From: Solwaraspora sp. WMMD1047
GTDB taxonomy: Bacteria; Actinomycetota; Actinomycetes; Mycobacteriales; Micromonosporaceae
NCBI RefSeq assembly: GCF_029626155.1
Contig: NZ_JARUBL010000001.1
Span: forward strand, 2,604,001-2,668,000
DNA: 64,000 bases
Direction: 5' to 3'
The translations under genes were made by a program, and so were the position numbers. Within the stretch, counting starts at the first letter, position 1. Each line of letters begins with the position of its first letter. The notes beneath the pieces were generated by a model. The model saw nothing but the letters and a program-made list of their open reading frames with translations, was not told the origin of the DNA and did not search any database. Below, one piece after another: positions 1 through 8,583 of the stretch.

Positions 1-624
1 TCCAGGTGTCGACCATCGCGTCGTCGCCGGGGCGAAGGCGGTAGACCTGCTGGCCGTCTGTGGTGAGAATCTCCTGGAGGGTGTCGGCTTCGGCGTGGCT
101 GCCGCACAACCAGGCGGCCCGGCCTCCCGCGGCCTGGGCTTGGTTGAGTGCCCAGCCGAGGACGTCCTGGTCGAAGGGCTGCCCCGCGCTGGGGTTAAGT
201 ACCAGGAGTCGCTCGCCCGTCGCGCCTGGCGGCAGCGGTTCAGCGGTGGTCAGGCGGGTGACCGGACGGCCACCGACGCGCCGTTGTAGGTCGTCCATCG
301 AGCCGAGGGTGGCGGATAGGTAGATCCGGACGACATCCAGTCTCAGCGCTTCAGCTTCCTCCTCGACACGTTCGGCGAGTTGGCGCGTGCCGGTCAGGTA
401 GGCCACCGACCATCCGCGCGGTCAAGGGCGTTGTCGGCGATCGGCAAGGCCAGCAGCGTCTTGCCCTCGCCGGTCGGCATCTCGATGGCCAGGTCTGCGG
501 TGTCGAGGTGCTGCTCGGCGTACGCGGCCAGCACTTGGCGCTGGCCCGGCCGGAGCTGAGTGAACCTCGCCGAACCGAAGTCGACGAGGCGCTGTTCGAA
601 GTCCGGTACCGCTGCGTGTGCCAC
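1..624 (-). pseudogene. Broken ATP-dependent helicase gene, runs off left edge
   Basis: The intact N-terminal reading frame (624 down to 394) has a helicase start and a Walker A motif MPTGEGKT at about residues 50-57. It stops at WPT. In the next frame the reading resumes at once as VAYLTGTRQLAERV, the segment that normally follows motif I in this type of DEAD/DEAH-like helicase, so a one-base frameshift lies near 410. This frame jumps within about 15 codons to IYLSATLGSMDDLQRR (motif III) and stays open to base 1. The roughly 200-300 residues expected between, including the DEAH box, are missing. The gene therefore carries both a frameshift and an internal deletion. The family call is by motif; the precise subfamily is unknown. 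It lies inside the decayed element that ends at the tRNA-Val att site. Confidence 0.7.
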
Positions 625-879
625 CGTCTATTCCTCCGTTCGCGCGGTCAACTCTACGACGCGGGGCGCTGGCGACCTGTCCGGCGACGGCCCTCGCGGG
701 CCTGCGCCTACTTCGGGGTGCTCGCCGCGACACCGGCGGTGTCGTACCCCTGCGCCATGCTCGTAATGCCGCGGCCGTCCGGCCCCGCCGGGGCAGTACG
801 CGGTACGGGACGCAGATAGATAGTGAGGCGGCGAGGTCGTGTCGCGAGGCAAGACGGTCACGTCCACGATCGACCGAAC

Positions 880-1504
880 CGTACCGGGGCGCCAACCGGA
901 TCTGCGTGGCGAAGGTGCCTACGAAGGCCGCCGCTGGCGCCGAGACCCGGCCGGTTCCACCGATCGCAAACTCTCGGTCCCACACCAGGGTCCTGGGGGC
1001 ACCCGCTCGATCCCGGAGATCAGCTGCCACATCCCGGACAAGATGTCCCCGGCCTGCCGCGACGGGATCATCACCGCGGTCATGAACCGGGAGAACCCCA
1101 GCGTCATCACCAGCACCGGCAGCTTCGTGCTGGGCTCGTGGACCGTCCGGTCGACCGGATCGATACCGGCATGCTCCGGCCGGATGACCGCCAGCCGCCT
1201 CCGCAACGGCGGCATGGAGTGCGGCCACTTGATCCGTTCAGCCACGACCGGCCGGGCATCCGCGGCCGCTCCGCCAGCAACGCTCTGATCTGCGGCTTGT
1301 ATGCATCCACGATCGAACCCTGCGGACGGCGTCGTACTTCGGCGGCCGGTGAGAAGCCAACGCAGCCCGCACCGTATCTCGGGCCACCCCGAGCCGCCGA
1401 GCGATCTCCTTGATCGGCACGCCCTCCGCACGACGCAAACGGCGGATTTCCGCCCAATCCTCCACTTTCAGCACTCTCTTCAAATACCGCAGAGGATCTG
1501 TCAA
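880..1504 (-). pseudogene. IS21-family istA transposase remnant, several frameshifts
   Basis: The N-terminal frame (1504 to about 1330) reads LKVEDWAEIRRLRRAEGVPI, a typical IstA helix-turn-helix start, up to PPKYDAVRR. The protein then continues in a second frame (QGSIVDAYKPQIRALLAERP), a third (PVVAERIKWPHSMPPLRRRL and LGFSRFMTAVMIPSRQAGDI) and finally another (PRTLVWDREFAIGG, FVGTFATQIRLAPR, ending near 880). The order matches IstA through the DDE-type catalytic core, but the C-terminal third and any istB helper gene are absent. No single frame can make a transposase. Terminal inverted repeats were not found, so the ends given are only those of recognisable coding remnant. Confidence 0.75.
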
Positions 1505-1740
1505 AATTCGGAGACTCCTGGGGGTCAGTCTTTAGGAGGCTGTGACATCAGAACGGCTATGCTGTCGGACGGCAGCTCGCGCCTGCCGACCTTCCGGTCC
1601 AGCCTTCGCCCGCGTGGGGGCTGTTTGTGAGGAGGGAAAGGGTCTCCGACTCGCGTGGTCCTAACTTCGTCGTGCCCGGAATCGGGCTGTCATTGTCGTG
1701 ACGGCGGGGGTGCGCGGGGCTCCGCCGGTTGGGGAACGCG

Positions 1741-2562
1741 ATGACACGTCACAAGGCCCGCAAGCGTGCCGCCCGTCAGCGAATGGTTGAGCAAGACCAG
1801 CCGTACCTTCATGCCGCCGTCATCGTGCCAGTGCCGGACGAAGCGGACGAGGCGGATGAGGCGGATGAGGCGGCGCGAATCCGACGAGACGCAGAAGAGG
1901 CGTGGTGGTTCGTCCGCTGGCCATGCCCTGACGGCTGCCAGTCCGAGTACCGGGTATGGCAGGTCCCAGCTGGGTCGATGGTGAGCTGCGCTTCCTGCGG
2001 TGAGCCGGTATGCGTCGACTGCCAAGAAGAGCCTGTTGCCTACGAGTTCCAACGCTGCCGGTTCTGCGAGTACGAGGCGACCCGGCCTCCGGCACCTCCC
2101 AAGCCGGTGTGTACTGGTCACTGCATCACGGTCGCCGCAGCGTGGGACGCGGCATTCCCCGAGCAGCGGCACGACCACAGCGACAGCTCGTACGGTTTGT
2201 GCGCAGTATGCGACGGGTACATCTGCGTGGGGTGCCGTAGCGGGCAGGCGGGGAGGATGTTCGGATACTGCGAGCCCTGCGCGTCGGTACCTATAGACAA
2301 CCCGTTTCCTGAGAACGAAGGCCGCGACCTGGCGGTCGCGGCAGTGCTGCACCGTCTCGCAGGCAGACTCGTGGCCGTCGGCGCCGGCCCGTACCCGCAC
2401 GTGAATGGGTGGATCAATCGTCGGATGGGGGTTCGCCGGCGCCGTGACGCTTGTACCGAACAGCTCATGGTCGGTGTCGAAGCCGCACAACGGTGGCTAG
2501 ATATCCTGCAGCGGGCTGCCGAGACCGCGCCCGGACCGGTCGATCCGCGAGACCGACGTTGA
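1741..2562 (+). CDS. Cys-rich zinc-ribbon-like hypothetical protein
   Basis: A 273-residue protein of unknown function. It has several CxxC pairs (CASC and CVDC near residues 80-90, CRFC near 105, CAVC, CVGC and CEPC between about 155 and 185), arranged like two or three zinc ribbons or a degenerate RING/B-box array. The N-terminal part is Lys/Arg-rich and carries a short ADE repeat encoded by three copies of the 9-base unit gaggcggat. The ATG at 1741 was chosen over an in-frame TTG at 1729 because GGGGAA sits 4 bases ahead of it. It is the only apparently intact gene in the element remnant left of the att site, so it is likely accessory cargo. No enzymatic motif is visible. Confidence 0.6.
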   Translation: MTRHKARKRAARQRMVEQDQPYLHAAVIVPVPDEADEADEADEAARIRRDAEEAWWFVRWPCPDGCQSEYRVWQVPAGSMVSCASCGEPVCVDCQEEPVAYEFQRCRFCEYEATRPPAPPKPVCTGHCITVAAAWDAAFPEQRHDHSDSSYGLCAVCDGYICVGCRSGQAGRMFGYCEPCASVPIDNPFPENEGRDLAVAAVLHRLAGRLVAVGAGPYPHVNGWINRRMGVRRRRDACTEQLMVGVEAAQRWLDILQRAAETAPGPVDPRDRR

Positions 2563-2619
2563 CGACCGGGCAATTGAACAGTGGCGAGCGCAACAGCAGG
2601 GGCTGTACAAACGCCCACG

Positions 2620-2756
2620 TATTCGTACCAGATCAGATGCGCAACACCTTGAAGACACCGACGAAGGCAGCCGTGGCCTGGTGCCCACGGCCGTCCAGTT
2701 GCGTACTGTAGCGCCTCAAGATGTACGCCGAGTTGTTCGGCCAGGCGCTTGATCAT
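2620..2756 (-). pseudogene. Possible IS3-family OrfA fragment
   Basis: One minus frame reads MIKRLAEQLGVHLEAL. After a frame change the adjacent bases read VRNWTAVGTRPRLPSSVSSR. Joined, they resemble the helix-turn-helix and following segment of IS3-family OrfA proteins (LGVH.EALRNW...GTRPGLPSS). No OrfB and no terminal repeats were found. The stretch is short, so this is a weak call, but it agrees with the decayed nature of 1-3101. Confidence 0.35.
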
Positions 2757-2960
2757 GGTTTGAGGTCGGACTCCGTGGACTCGTGGTGACGGTGTGAGTA
2801 CTCCCGTCGGTCGAGGTGTTTGCGCTGATCAGGCGCGGCGATTCGCTTGGAAGAGAGGAGCGTTTCGCAATGTTCGTCCGGTGTGGTCGGGTGGTTGCGG
2901 TTGCGGTGCTCCCCGGTTGCCCTTCCTGGCGGATTGGATCATGGGGTGCCGCGGCCGGAC

Positions 2961-2998
2961 GTGAACGGCGTCGAACGGATGTCAACGGCGTTCAAGGG
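2961..2998 (+). repeat. Short direct repeat near the att site
   Basis: Two related units 20 bases apart, gtgAACGGCGTCGAACGG and gtcAACGGCGTTCAAGGG, lie about 60-95 bases inside the tRNA-Val att fragment. Arm-type sites for an integrase or excisionase are often found in such a position. That role is inference only. Confidence 0.35.
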
Positions 2999-3055
2999 AC
3001 ATGCCGTGACCTGCCTGGACGAGGTTTGGGCAGATCGCGGCGTTGGGTGGACCGT

Positions 3056-3101
3056 GTTGACACGGAAGAGGTCACTGGTTCAAACCCAGTATCGCCCACC
3101 A
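3056..3101 (+). other. Attachment-site remnant: 3' half of tRNA-Val(GAC)
   Basis: The sequence from the anticodon loop (TTGACAC, anticodon GAC) through the variable region, the T arm (CTGGTTCAAACCCAG) and the acceptor strand to an encoded CCA (ending 3101) matches the 3' half of an actinobacterial tRNA-Val. No 5' half (GGGCGAT..., D arm) precedes it; the bases upstream are unrelated. Tyrosine-integrase elements that use a tRNA 3' end leave an intact tRNA at one end and exactly this partial copy at the other. Because the fragment is on the plus strand, the intact gene and the rest of the element should lie to the left of the window, and 3102 onward is chromosome. Confidence 0.8.
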
Positions 3102-3572
3102 AAACCGCTGGTCAGAGCTTTGATCAGCGCCTACTGGCGAGTGTGATCTTGGCTCGTGGGAGCGGTTCTGCTCCCAGGGTAACGGACCAGGCTGCTGATC
3201 GGTCGTTACCAGGAGCCGCCGCTGCCCAGCCATCGGCTCTGCAGGGTGTGAGCAGCGGTTGGTGCATGGGTTCGGGGACGTGGGCGTAGACGCCGCGGAT
3301 GCCGGCCCACTTACTTTAACTTTGGCCGTTTTACTGGTTATTGGGTACCTTTGGCGAGGTGACGGCTATCTCTTGCGTGACGTCGCGGGCACGTTCTGTT
3401 TCGCGTTGAGTGGGTGTGTGCGGGGTCCATTGCGTTGCCGGTCGTGGCGGCTGCGAATTTCTGTAGCGCCGCGCTGCGGGTTGACGCAACCTCGCACCAT
3501 CCATCCCCGCATGCCTTGACCGGACAACGGTTGTGGATCGATCGTCTCCACCATCGACGAGAGGAGATGGTG
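3102..3572. other. Gene-free stretch after the att site
   Basis: No convincing coding sequence. It holds a perfect 6-bp stem hairpin at 3158-3175 (gggagc ggttct gctccc), which could be the old terminator of the tRNA-Val transcript. An unusually AT-rich patch at about 3309-3356 probably contains the promoter of the secreted protein gene at 3573, but no clear -35/-10 pair stands out. Confidence 0.5.
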
Positions 3573-4220
3573 ATGGTGGCGACGACCGTGCGACGTACGA
3601 GCGGCGTCCGGCGCAGGCGGTTCGGCGTGGTGAGCGCCCTGGCCGGGCTCCTGTCCGCGGTGGGCCTCGCGGTGACCCAGGCCCCGGCGAGCGCGGGGGC
3701 CTGGGTCACCTGTCCCGCGGGCCTGACTGGCTGGAAGGTGGTCCACGGCAGCCGGGGCGGTCAGATCTGGGAGGGCTACCGGTACACGCTGCACTCCGCG
3801 GTGCCCACCTTCCTCGTCAGTGACGGCCAGCTGCTCGACAACTCGGGCACCGACCTGAGCGTCAGCTACACGATCACGTCGAGCGTGTCCCGCACCTACA
3901 GCGTGACCGCGACGGTCGGGGTGCAGACGCAGCCCACGCAGTGGCTGACCACCTCGGTCAACACCTCGATCGTGTCCAGCGTGACCACAGCGCGCGGCGT
4001 GAGCATCAGCACGACGGTGCCACCCCGCACCCGGCTGCTCGCCGAGTACGGGGTGGAGGCGTATCAGGTCAGCTACGCCATCGAGGCCTACCGGACGGAA
4101 CGCATCGCCGGAAACAAGCAGCCGCCCGGCCCGAACAACCGCTGCGAGGAGTGGGGCTACTACCCGCAGAACGCGATCGCACCGACCCATGTGGAGGGCT
4201 GGCGGTTGCGTACCACCTGA
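3573..4220 (+). CDS. Small secreted protein, possibly aerolysin/ETX-like beta-pore former
   Basis: About 215 residues. A signal peptide (Arg-rich start, hydrophobic core, cleavage likely after APASA near residue 36) shows it is exported. The mature part begins AWVTCPAG and is dominated by alternating Ser/Thr strands (for example SYTITSSVSRTYSVTATVGV and TSVNTSIVSSVTT). These are followed by a VPP turn (ISTTVPPRTRLL) and a long final strand. This order of amphipathic strands, insertion-loop-like Ser/Thr stretch and VPP turn recalls the core of ETX/MTX2-aerolysin proteins, but no family match could be run. Two Cys, one near each end of the mature chain, could form a disulfide. ATG 3573 was chosen because GAGAGGAG lies 6 bases upstream; in-frame starts further upstream lack a Shine-Dalgarno. 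Confidence 0.55.
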   Translation: MVATTVRRTSGVRRRRFGVVSALAGLLSAVGLAVTQAPASAGAWVTCPAGLTGWKVVHGSRGGQIWEGYRYTLHSAVPTFLVSDGQLLDNSGTDLSVSYTITSSVSRTYSVTATVGVQTQPTQWLTTSVNTSIVSSVTTARGVSISTTVPPRTRLLAEYGVEAYQVSYAIEAYRTERIAGNKQPPGPNNRCEEWGYYPQNAIAPTHVEGWRLRTT

Positions 4221-4392
4221 CCGCCAGGCGTACCGGCTGCACGTCGTCGTCTGGATGGTCAGCAAGCCGTAGGCATCGCCGATCGATGCTGCGCTGACCG
4301 CCTTGGCGGCGACGATGTAGCCGGCCGAGACCAGCACCGCCCGCCCGTACTGCGGGGTCGGCGCGCTCCACGATCCACTCCGTGGCCGCCGG

Positions 4393-5445
4393 CTACAGCG
4401 AGGCGTAGAAGTCGAGGTGCCGGGCCGCCGCCGAGGCCCACGTGTGCCGTTGCGCCAGCGCCGTGCCTCGGGCGCGGCGGGTCGGATCGGGCTCCGTGAC
4501 GGCGCGCAGCAGCGCCGCGGCGAGTGACGGTGGATCGGCGCCGTAGCCGACCGCGGAGCCGAAGACCTCCCGGAGCACCGGCAGGTCGCGCACGACGACT
4601 GGAACTCCGGCCGCCAACGCCTCCATGGCGGCCAGCCCGAAGCCCTCCTTGACGGACGGGAAGGCGAACGCGGCCGCCCCGGCGACCAGGCCGGGCAGCT
4701 CGTCGTGCGCGACCGCGCCGAGGACCACCGGCTCGACACCGAGCTCGTGGGCGCGTGCCTCCCACGCGGCGCGGTAGGCGCGGTAGTCGAAGAGTGTCTC
4801 CCCACCGGCGATGACCAGTCGTAGCTCCGGCAGGTCCCGGCGCAGCAGCGCGTAGGCATCGAGCAGGTCCAGCGCGCCCTTGCGGGGCTCGATGCCCCCG
4901 ACGGCCAGGAGATAGGAGCCGTGCCGGGTGTCCGGCCTGGCGGCGGCGAACCGGGCCGCGTCCACCCCGTTCGGAATCACGACCGGCATCAGACCCCAAC
5001 CGGCCCGCACCTCGGCCGCCACCGCGGCGGAGACACAGATGTGCGCGTACGGGCGGACGATCGCCTGTTCGTGGCAGGCCGCCAGTTCGGGGGTGGTGAA
5101 CTGGTCGAGGTGGTGGATCGTGCGCACACACCGATCGACGGCGTTCGCGCTGATGCAGTCCTGGGCGTGCACCACGTCGTACGCCTCGGGGGTGAAGGCC
5201 GCCCGCAGGACCGCGATCGAGCGCAGGATGCGCGGCCCGACACCCTCGTTCGGTCTGTCCGGGAACGGTACGACGGCCAGCCGTACCCGCGGGTCGACCG
5301 GCCGGAAGAAGCCCGCGTCGCCGCCCCGGCCCAGCGTCCAGACCGTCACCTCCTGTCCCAGCTCGGCCAGCGACTCGGCCAGGGCGAGCGTGTGCACGAC
5401 CCCGCCGCGTGGCCGGGTCGAGTAGCTGAGCAGCGCGATCCGCAT
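4393..5445 (-). CDS. MSMEG_0565-type GT4 glycosyltransferase
   Basis: A 350-residue GT-B glycosyltransferase. It starts MRIALLSYSTRPRGGVVHTL and has the GT4 donor-site features IPNGVD (about 170), a GGIEPRKG segment and the C-terminal EGFGLAAMEALAAGVPVV motif with its catalytic-type EGFG glutamate. It closes the Nit1C-type operon and its ATG overlaps the TGA of the preceding gene (TGATG), implying translational coupling. Members of this family recur in MSMEG_0565-0572-type clusters in actinobacteria. The sugar donor and acceptor are unknown; the context suggests it decorates the product of the cluster. Confidence 0.85.
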   Translation of the reverse strand: MRIALLSYSTRPRGGVVHTLALAESLAELGQEVTVWTLGRGGDAGFFRPVDPRVRLAVVPFPDRPNEGVGPRILRSIAVLRAAFTPEAYDVVHAQDCISANAVDRCVRTIHHLDQFTTPELAACHEQAIVRPYAHICVSAAVAAEVRAGWGLMPVVIPNGVDAARFAAARPDTRHGSYLLAVGGIEPRKGALDLLDAYALLRRDLPELRLVIAGGETLFDYRAYRAAWEARAHELGVEPVVLGAVAHDELPGLVAGAAAFAFPSVKEGFGLAAMEALAAGVPVVVRDLPVLREVFGSAVGYGADPPSLAAALLRAVTEPDPTRRARGTALAQRHTWASAAARHLDFYASL

Positions 5446-6272
5446 CACCGCGCCGTCCGGTAGGTCGCCGGCCGCAGCTCGCGCAGATGGTTCAGCACCC
5501 GCCGGGCCGTCGCGATCTCCCGCGCGACGTCCAGTTCGGCCACCGCGAGTCCGGCTTTCGCCCAGGTGCGGGCCAGCATGTTGCCGGCCGGTCCGACCAC
5601 CTTGGCCTGGCCGAGGAAGCGCATCCCGCCGGCCGCGCCGGTCTGGTTGGAGGAGACCACCACGACCTGGTTCTCGGCGGCCCGGGCGCAGTCGTAGAGG
5701 TCGAACAGTCGGGATTGGCGGTCCTGGGACAGTTTCGGCGCCGCGTTGGTGATGCTCGCTGGCCAGGCGGACAGGCAGGCGACGATCTGCGCGCCGTCCA
5801 GTGCGAGGGTGCGCGCCGACTCGGGGAAGGTCTTGTCGTAGTCGATGAGCATCCCGAGCCGCCCGACCGGGGTGTCGAACGCCGCGAACGTGTCCCCGGC
5901 GCGGTAGGCGACGCCCTCGGCGGCGGGCAGGTGCACCTTGCGGTGCCGGCCGAGTACGCCCGAGCCGGTCAGGCAGACGGCGGCGTTGTACCGGTCGTCG
6001 CCGGCCGCCTCGCAGAACCCGACGCAGACCACCATGTCCCGGGCCATCGCGCCGATCCGCTCGAAGATCGGGTCGTCCGGCTTGAGCGCCGGTGGGAACG
6101 CGGCCGGGTCGGGGTGACGCAGGTCGGCCAGGTATCCGCCGATCGCCGCGTCGGGCAGCACCAGCAGCTCGGCCCCCGCGGCGCGGGCGTCGTCGATGAG
6201 CTTGCCGATCCGCCCGAGGGCGTGGTCGAGGTCGCGGCCGAAGTGGGCCGCGGCAGCGGCGATCCGGGTCAT
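5445..6272 (-). CDS. Nitrilase-superfamily paralogue lacking catalytic Cys and Glu
   Basis: 275 residues, aligning without gaps in the active-site regions to the nitrilase encoded just upstream. The nitrilase superfamily needs a Glu-Lys-Cys triad. Here the Glu position is Asp41 (LVLPDAAIGGYL), the Lys is kept (Lys112 in RHRKVH) and the Cys position is Asp144 (LIDYDKTFPE), where the neighbour has Cys. The rest of the fold, including SANQ-like VSSNQTG, is preserved and the frame is clean. It thus looks like a maintained pseudoenzyme, perhaps a regulatory or structural partner of the active copy in a hetero-oligomer (inference). Its ATG overlaps the previous stop (TGATG). Confidence 0.85.
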   Translation of the reverse strand: MTRIAAAAAHFGRDLDHALGRIGKLIDDARAAGAELLVLPDAAIGGYLADLRHPDPAAFPPALKPDDPIFERIGAMARDMVVCVGFCEAAGDDRYNAAVCLTGSGVLGRHRKVHLPAAEGVAYRAGDTFAAFDTPVGRLGMLIDYDKTFPESARTLALDGAQIVACLSAWPASITNAAPKLSQDRQSRLFDLYDCARAAENQVVVVSSNQTGAAGGMRFLGQAKVVGPAGNMLARTWAKAGLAVAELDVAREIATARRVLNHLRELRPATYRTAR

Positions 6273-7117
6273 CACCGGCACATCATCGACGCCGCGTGGG
6301 TGCGGTAGGTGTCGGGGCGGCGGTCGCGGAGGTGACCCATCGAGCGGCGGGCCGCGGCCAGCGCCGAGGCGACGTCCACATCGGCCACCGCCAGGCCGGG
6401 GGCGGTGCCGGTCGAGGCCAGCACGTCGCCACCGGGGTCGACGATCTTCGCGCTGCAGACGAAGCGCAGCGACCCGAATCGGCCGGCCTGGTTCGCCGAC
6501 ACCCAGACCACCTGGTTCTCCAACGCCCGGGCCCGGTCGAACAGGTCGAACCGGCGGGTCCACCGGTCCTCGGCCAGGTCGGCCGGTGCGTCCGTCCGAC
6601 TGCCCGGCCACGCCGACACCACCACGATGATCTCGGCGCCGTCCAGCGCGAGCACCCGCGCCGACTCCGGGAACGCCTTGTCGTAGCAGATCAGCAGCCC
6701 GATCCGACCGACCGGGGTGTCGAACGCGGTGAACGAGTCGCCCGAGTCGTAGCTGGCGTTCTCGCGCAGCGGCTGGTGCACCTTCCGATGGTTGCCGAGG
6801 ACCCGACCGTCGTGCACACAGACCACGCTGTTGAACCGCTTGTCGCCGTCGGCCTCGCAGTAGCCGGCGCAGACGACCATCTGCCCGGCCAGCGTGGCGA
6901 GTCGGGCGATCTCCGGCCCGTCGACGCGCAGGGCCGGTGGCTCGTCCGCACCCCCGTCGAGGTGTGCGAGGTATCCGCCGAGGCACGCTTCGGGCAGCGC
7001 CAGCAACTGCACCCCGTCCGCCCGTGCCGTCGCGATCAGCTTCTCGATCGTCGCGAAGTCCCCTTCGAGGTCCCGGTCGAACGCCTCCGCCACCGCGCCG
7101 ATCCTGATTGCCGCCAT
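6272..7117 (-). CDS. Nit1C carbon-nitrogen hydrolase (nitrilase)
   Basis: 281 residues, nitrilase superfamily, with a complete triad: Glu43 (LALPEACLGGYL), Lys112 (GNHRKVHQP) and Cys144 (LLICYDKAFPESARV). Such enzymes hydrolyse nitriles or amides through a Cys thioester. The Nit1 branch is the namesake of the conserved Nit1C cluster, which in pseudomonads is linked to cyanide assimilation and in cyanobacteria to nitrogen starvation. The ATG at 7117 gives the usual N terminus for the family; a longer upstream frame has no family resemblance. A second, catalytically degenerate copy follows directly. Confidence 0.88.
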   Translation of the reverse strand: MAAIRIGAVAEAFDRDLEGDFATIEKLIATARADGVQLLALPEACLGGYLAHLDGGADEPPALRVDGPEIARLATLAGQMVVCAGYCEADGDKRFNSVVCVHDGRVLGNHRKVHQPLRENASYDSGDSFTAFDTPVGRIGLLICYDKAFPESARVLALDGAEIIVVVSAWPGSRTDAPADLAEDRWTRRFDLFDRARALENQVVWVSANQAGRFGSLRFVCSAKIVDPGGDVLASTGTAPGLAVADVDVASALAAARRSMGHLRDRRPDTYRTHAASMMCR

Positions 7118-7190
7118 GCTTCGCCCGCCTTTCGTGTGCCGTCGCGGCCAGCGCCGTGTCCGGTGCGCCCGGTGGGCCACCGGAGGCCCG

Positions 7191-8549
7191 TCATGCCGCC
7201 GTTCCCAGCCCGGTGACACCCGCGTCGATGGCGGCGGTGAGCTCCCCGTCCGGCCACCGCAGTTGGACGCCCTGACCGGTGGTGAGTTCGCCGCAGTCGG
7301 CCCCGACCGCCGGTCCGGCCCCGGTGTCGACCAAATCGCCGGCGGTGACCATCGCGAAGCCCGGGAAGCAGGTCAGCCAGTCTCCGACGGTCGCGGAGGC
7401 CGGCCGGGGTACGCGCGCCACGTCGAGAACCGCCCCGCATCCGCTGGCCTCCGCCAGCATCCCCAGCGTCCCGACGATGCCGGCCATGGACACGTCCTTG
7501 GCGGCAGCGGGCGACGCGTTCGCGACGAACGACAGCATGCCGCGCAGTTCGGACGCCGTACGGTGGCTGGTGGAGTCCCACTGCCGGCCGTGGTAGCCGG
7601 GCCGCCACCGACCGCCGAGGTCCGCCGTGAGTCGCACCCGCAGCCCGGGGCGCCCGCCGCCGCCGCGGACCGGTCGGGTCGTGCGACCCAGCGCCGTCGC
7701 GGACAGGGCCGCGGGCACGCCGAGTTGGGTGTGCCCGCCGAGGACCGGCACACCGTAGGCCCGCGCGGCCCGCCGCAGCCCGCCGAGGATCCGGGCGGCC
7801 AGGGCCGCGTCCCGGGCGCCGACCGCATTCAGCAGACCGACGGGCGTCGCGCCCATCGCGGCAAGGTCGTTCATGTTGACCAGTACGGCGCACCAGCCGG
7901 CCCAGTCCGGGTCACGTTCCACCATCGACGGCAGAATCGCGTCGCACGCGGCGATCAGGTCGGAGCCGGGCACCGGGGCCCCGTCGTCGCCGACGAACCC
8001 GGGGCCACCCGGGGCCAGGTCGTGCAGCAGCTGGCCGAGGGGATTCTTGGTGGCGGCGGCCAGCGCGGCCAACCGTCCGATCGGCCACCGCATCAGCGTG
8101 TGCGGCCGCCGCGCCACGGTGACCGGTCGCACGCTCCGCCAGCCGAGCCGCCGGAACAGCCGCTCGTGCCGGGCCTGCACGGTCGCGTCGAACCGCAACG
8201 CACCGGCGTTCTCGGCGTAGGCGCAGGCCGCGCGCACCAGAGTCGGTCCGATCGCCTTGGCCCCGCGGACCGCCGGGTCGACGACCAGCCGGCCCCCCAC
8301 CCACCAGCCGAGGTCCGGGCCGTCGGCGGCCGGGCCGACGCGCACGCCGCCGAGCAGTTCGCCGTGCGCGGACCGGGCGACCAGCACCACCGTGCGCGGA
8401 TCGTCGTCCCGGTCGTCGAGGTCGGAGCCGTCGAACAGGCCCTGCTCGTCGACGAAGACCCGCTCGCGCAGCCGGTGGTAGCCGGTCAGCTCCTCGGCCC
8501 GCTCGACGATGACGTGCGGTCCGAGCAGGGCCGGCACGAGATCGGTCAT
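7191..8549 (-). CDS. N-acetyltransferase / AIR-synthase-like fusion (MSMEG_0567 type)
   Basis: 452 residues with two domains. Residues 1 to about 165 form a GNAT acetyltransferase (RVFVDEQGLF near the start, VDPAVRGAKAIGPTLV around the acetyl-CoA site). From about 180 to 450 there is an AIR-synthase/PurM-like ATP-binding domain (FVGDDGAPVPG, MNDLAAMGATPVGLLNA, KDVSMAGIVGTLGML). In cyanobacteria these are two genes (sll0786 and sll0787 types); in actinobacterial clusters they are commonly fused, as here. They presumably modify the cluster's small-molecule product; substrate unknown. ATG 8549 is preceded by GGAGG (RC). Confidence 0.85.
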   Translation of the reverse strand: MTDLVPALLGPHVIVERAEELTGYHRLRERVFVDEQGLFDGSDLDDRDDDPRTVVLVARSAHGELLGGVRVGPAADGPDLGWWVGGRLVVDPAVRGAKAIGPTLVRAACAYAENAGALRFDATVQARHERLFRRLGWRSVRPVTVARRPHTLMRWPIGRLAALAAATKNPLGQLLHDLAPGGPGFVGDDGAPVPGSDLIAACDAILPSMVERDPDWAGWCAVLVNMNDLAAMGATPVGLLNAVGARDAALAARILGGLRRAARAYGVPVLGGHTQLGVPAALSATALGRTTRPVRGGGGRPGLRVRLTADLGGRWRPGYHGRQWDSTSHRTASELRGMLSFVANASPAAAKDVSMAGIVGTLGMLAEASGCGAVLDVARVPRPASATVGDWLTCFPGFAMVTAGDLVDTGAGPAVGADCGELTTGQGVQLRWPDGELTAAIDAGVTGLGTAA

Positions 8550-8583
8550 GCCGTACCTCCGCGGGCAGGCCCTGACCGGCCGG

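Noticed and set aside
3026-3101. Complete tRNA-Val gene
   Set aside because: No D arm or 5' acceptor strand; only the 3' half is present.
2816-3289. Plus-strand open frame of 157 codons over the att site
   Set aside because: Runs through the tRNA fragment, has no Shine-Dalgarno or recognisable motif.
4259-4392. Small minus-strand gene between the secreted protein and glycosyltransferase
   Set aside because: Short frames only; one reads YGRAVLVSAGYIVAAKAVSA but has no start with ribosome site, and no family is recognisable.
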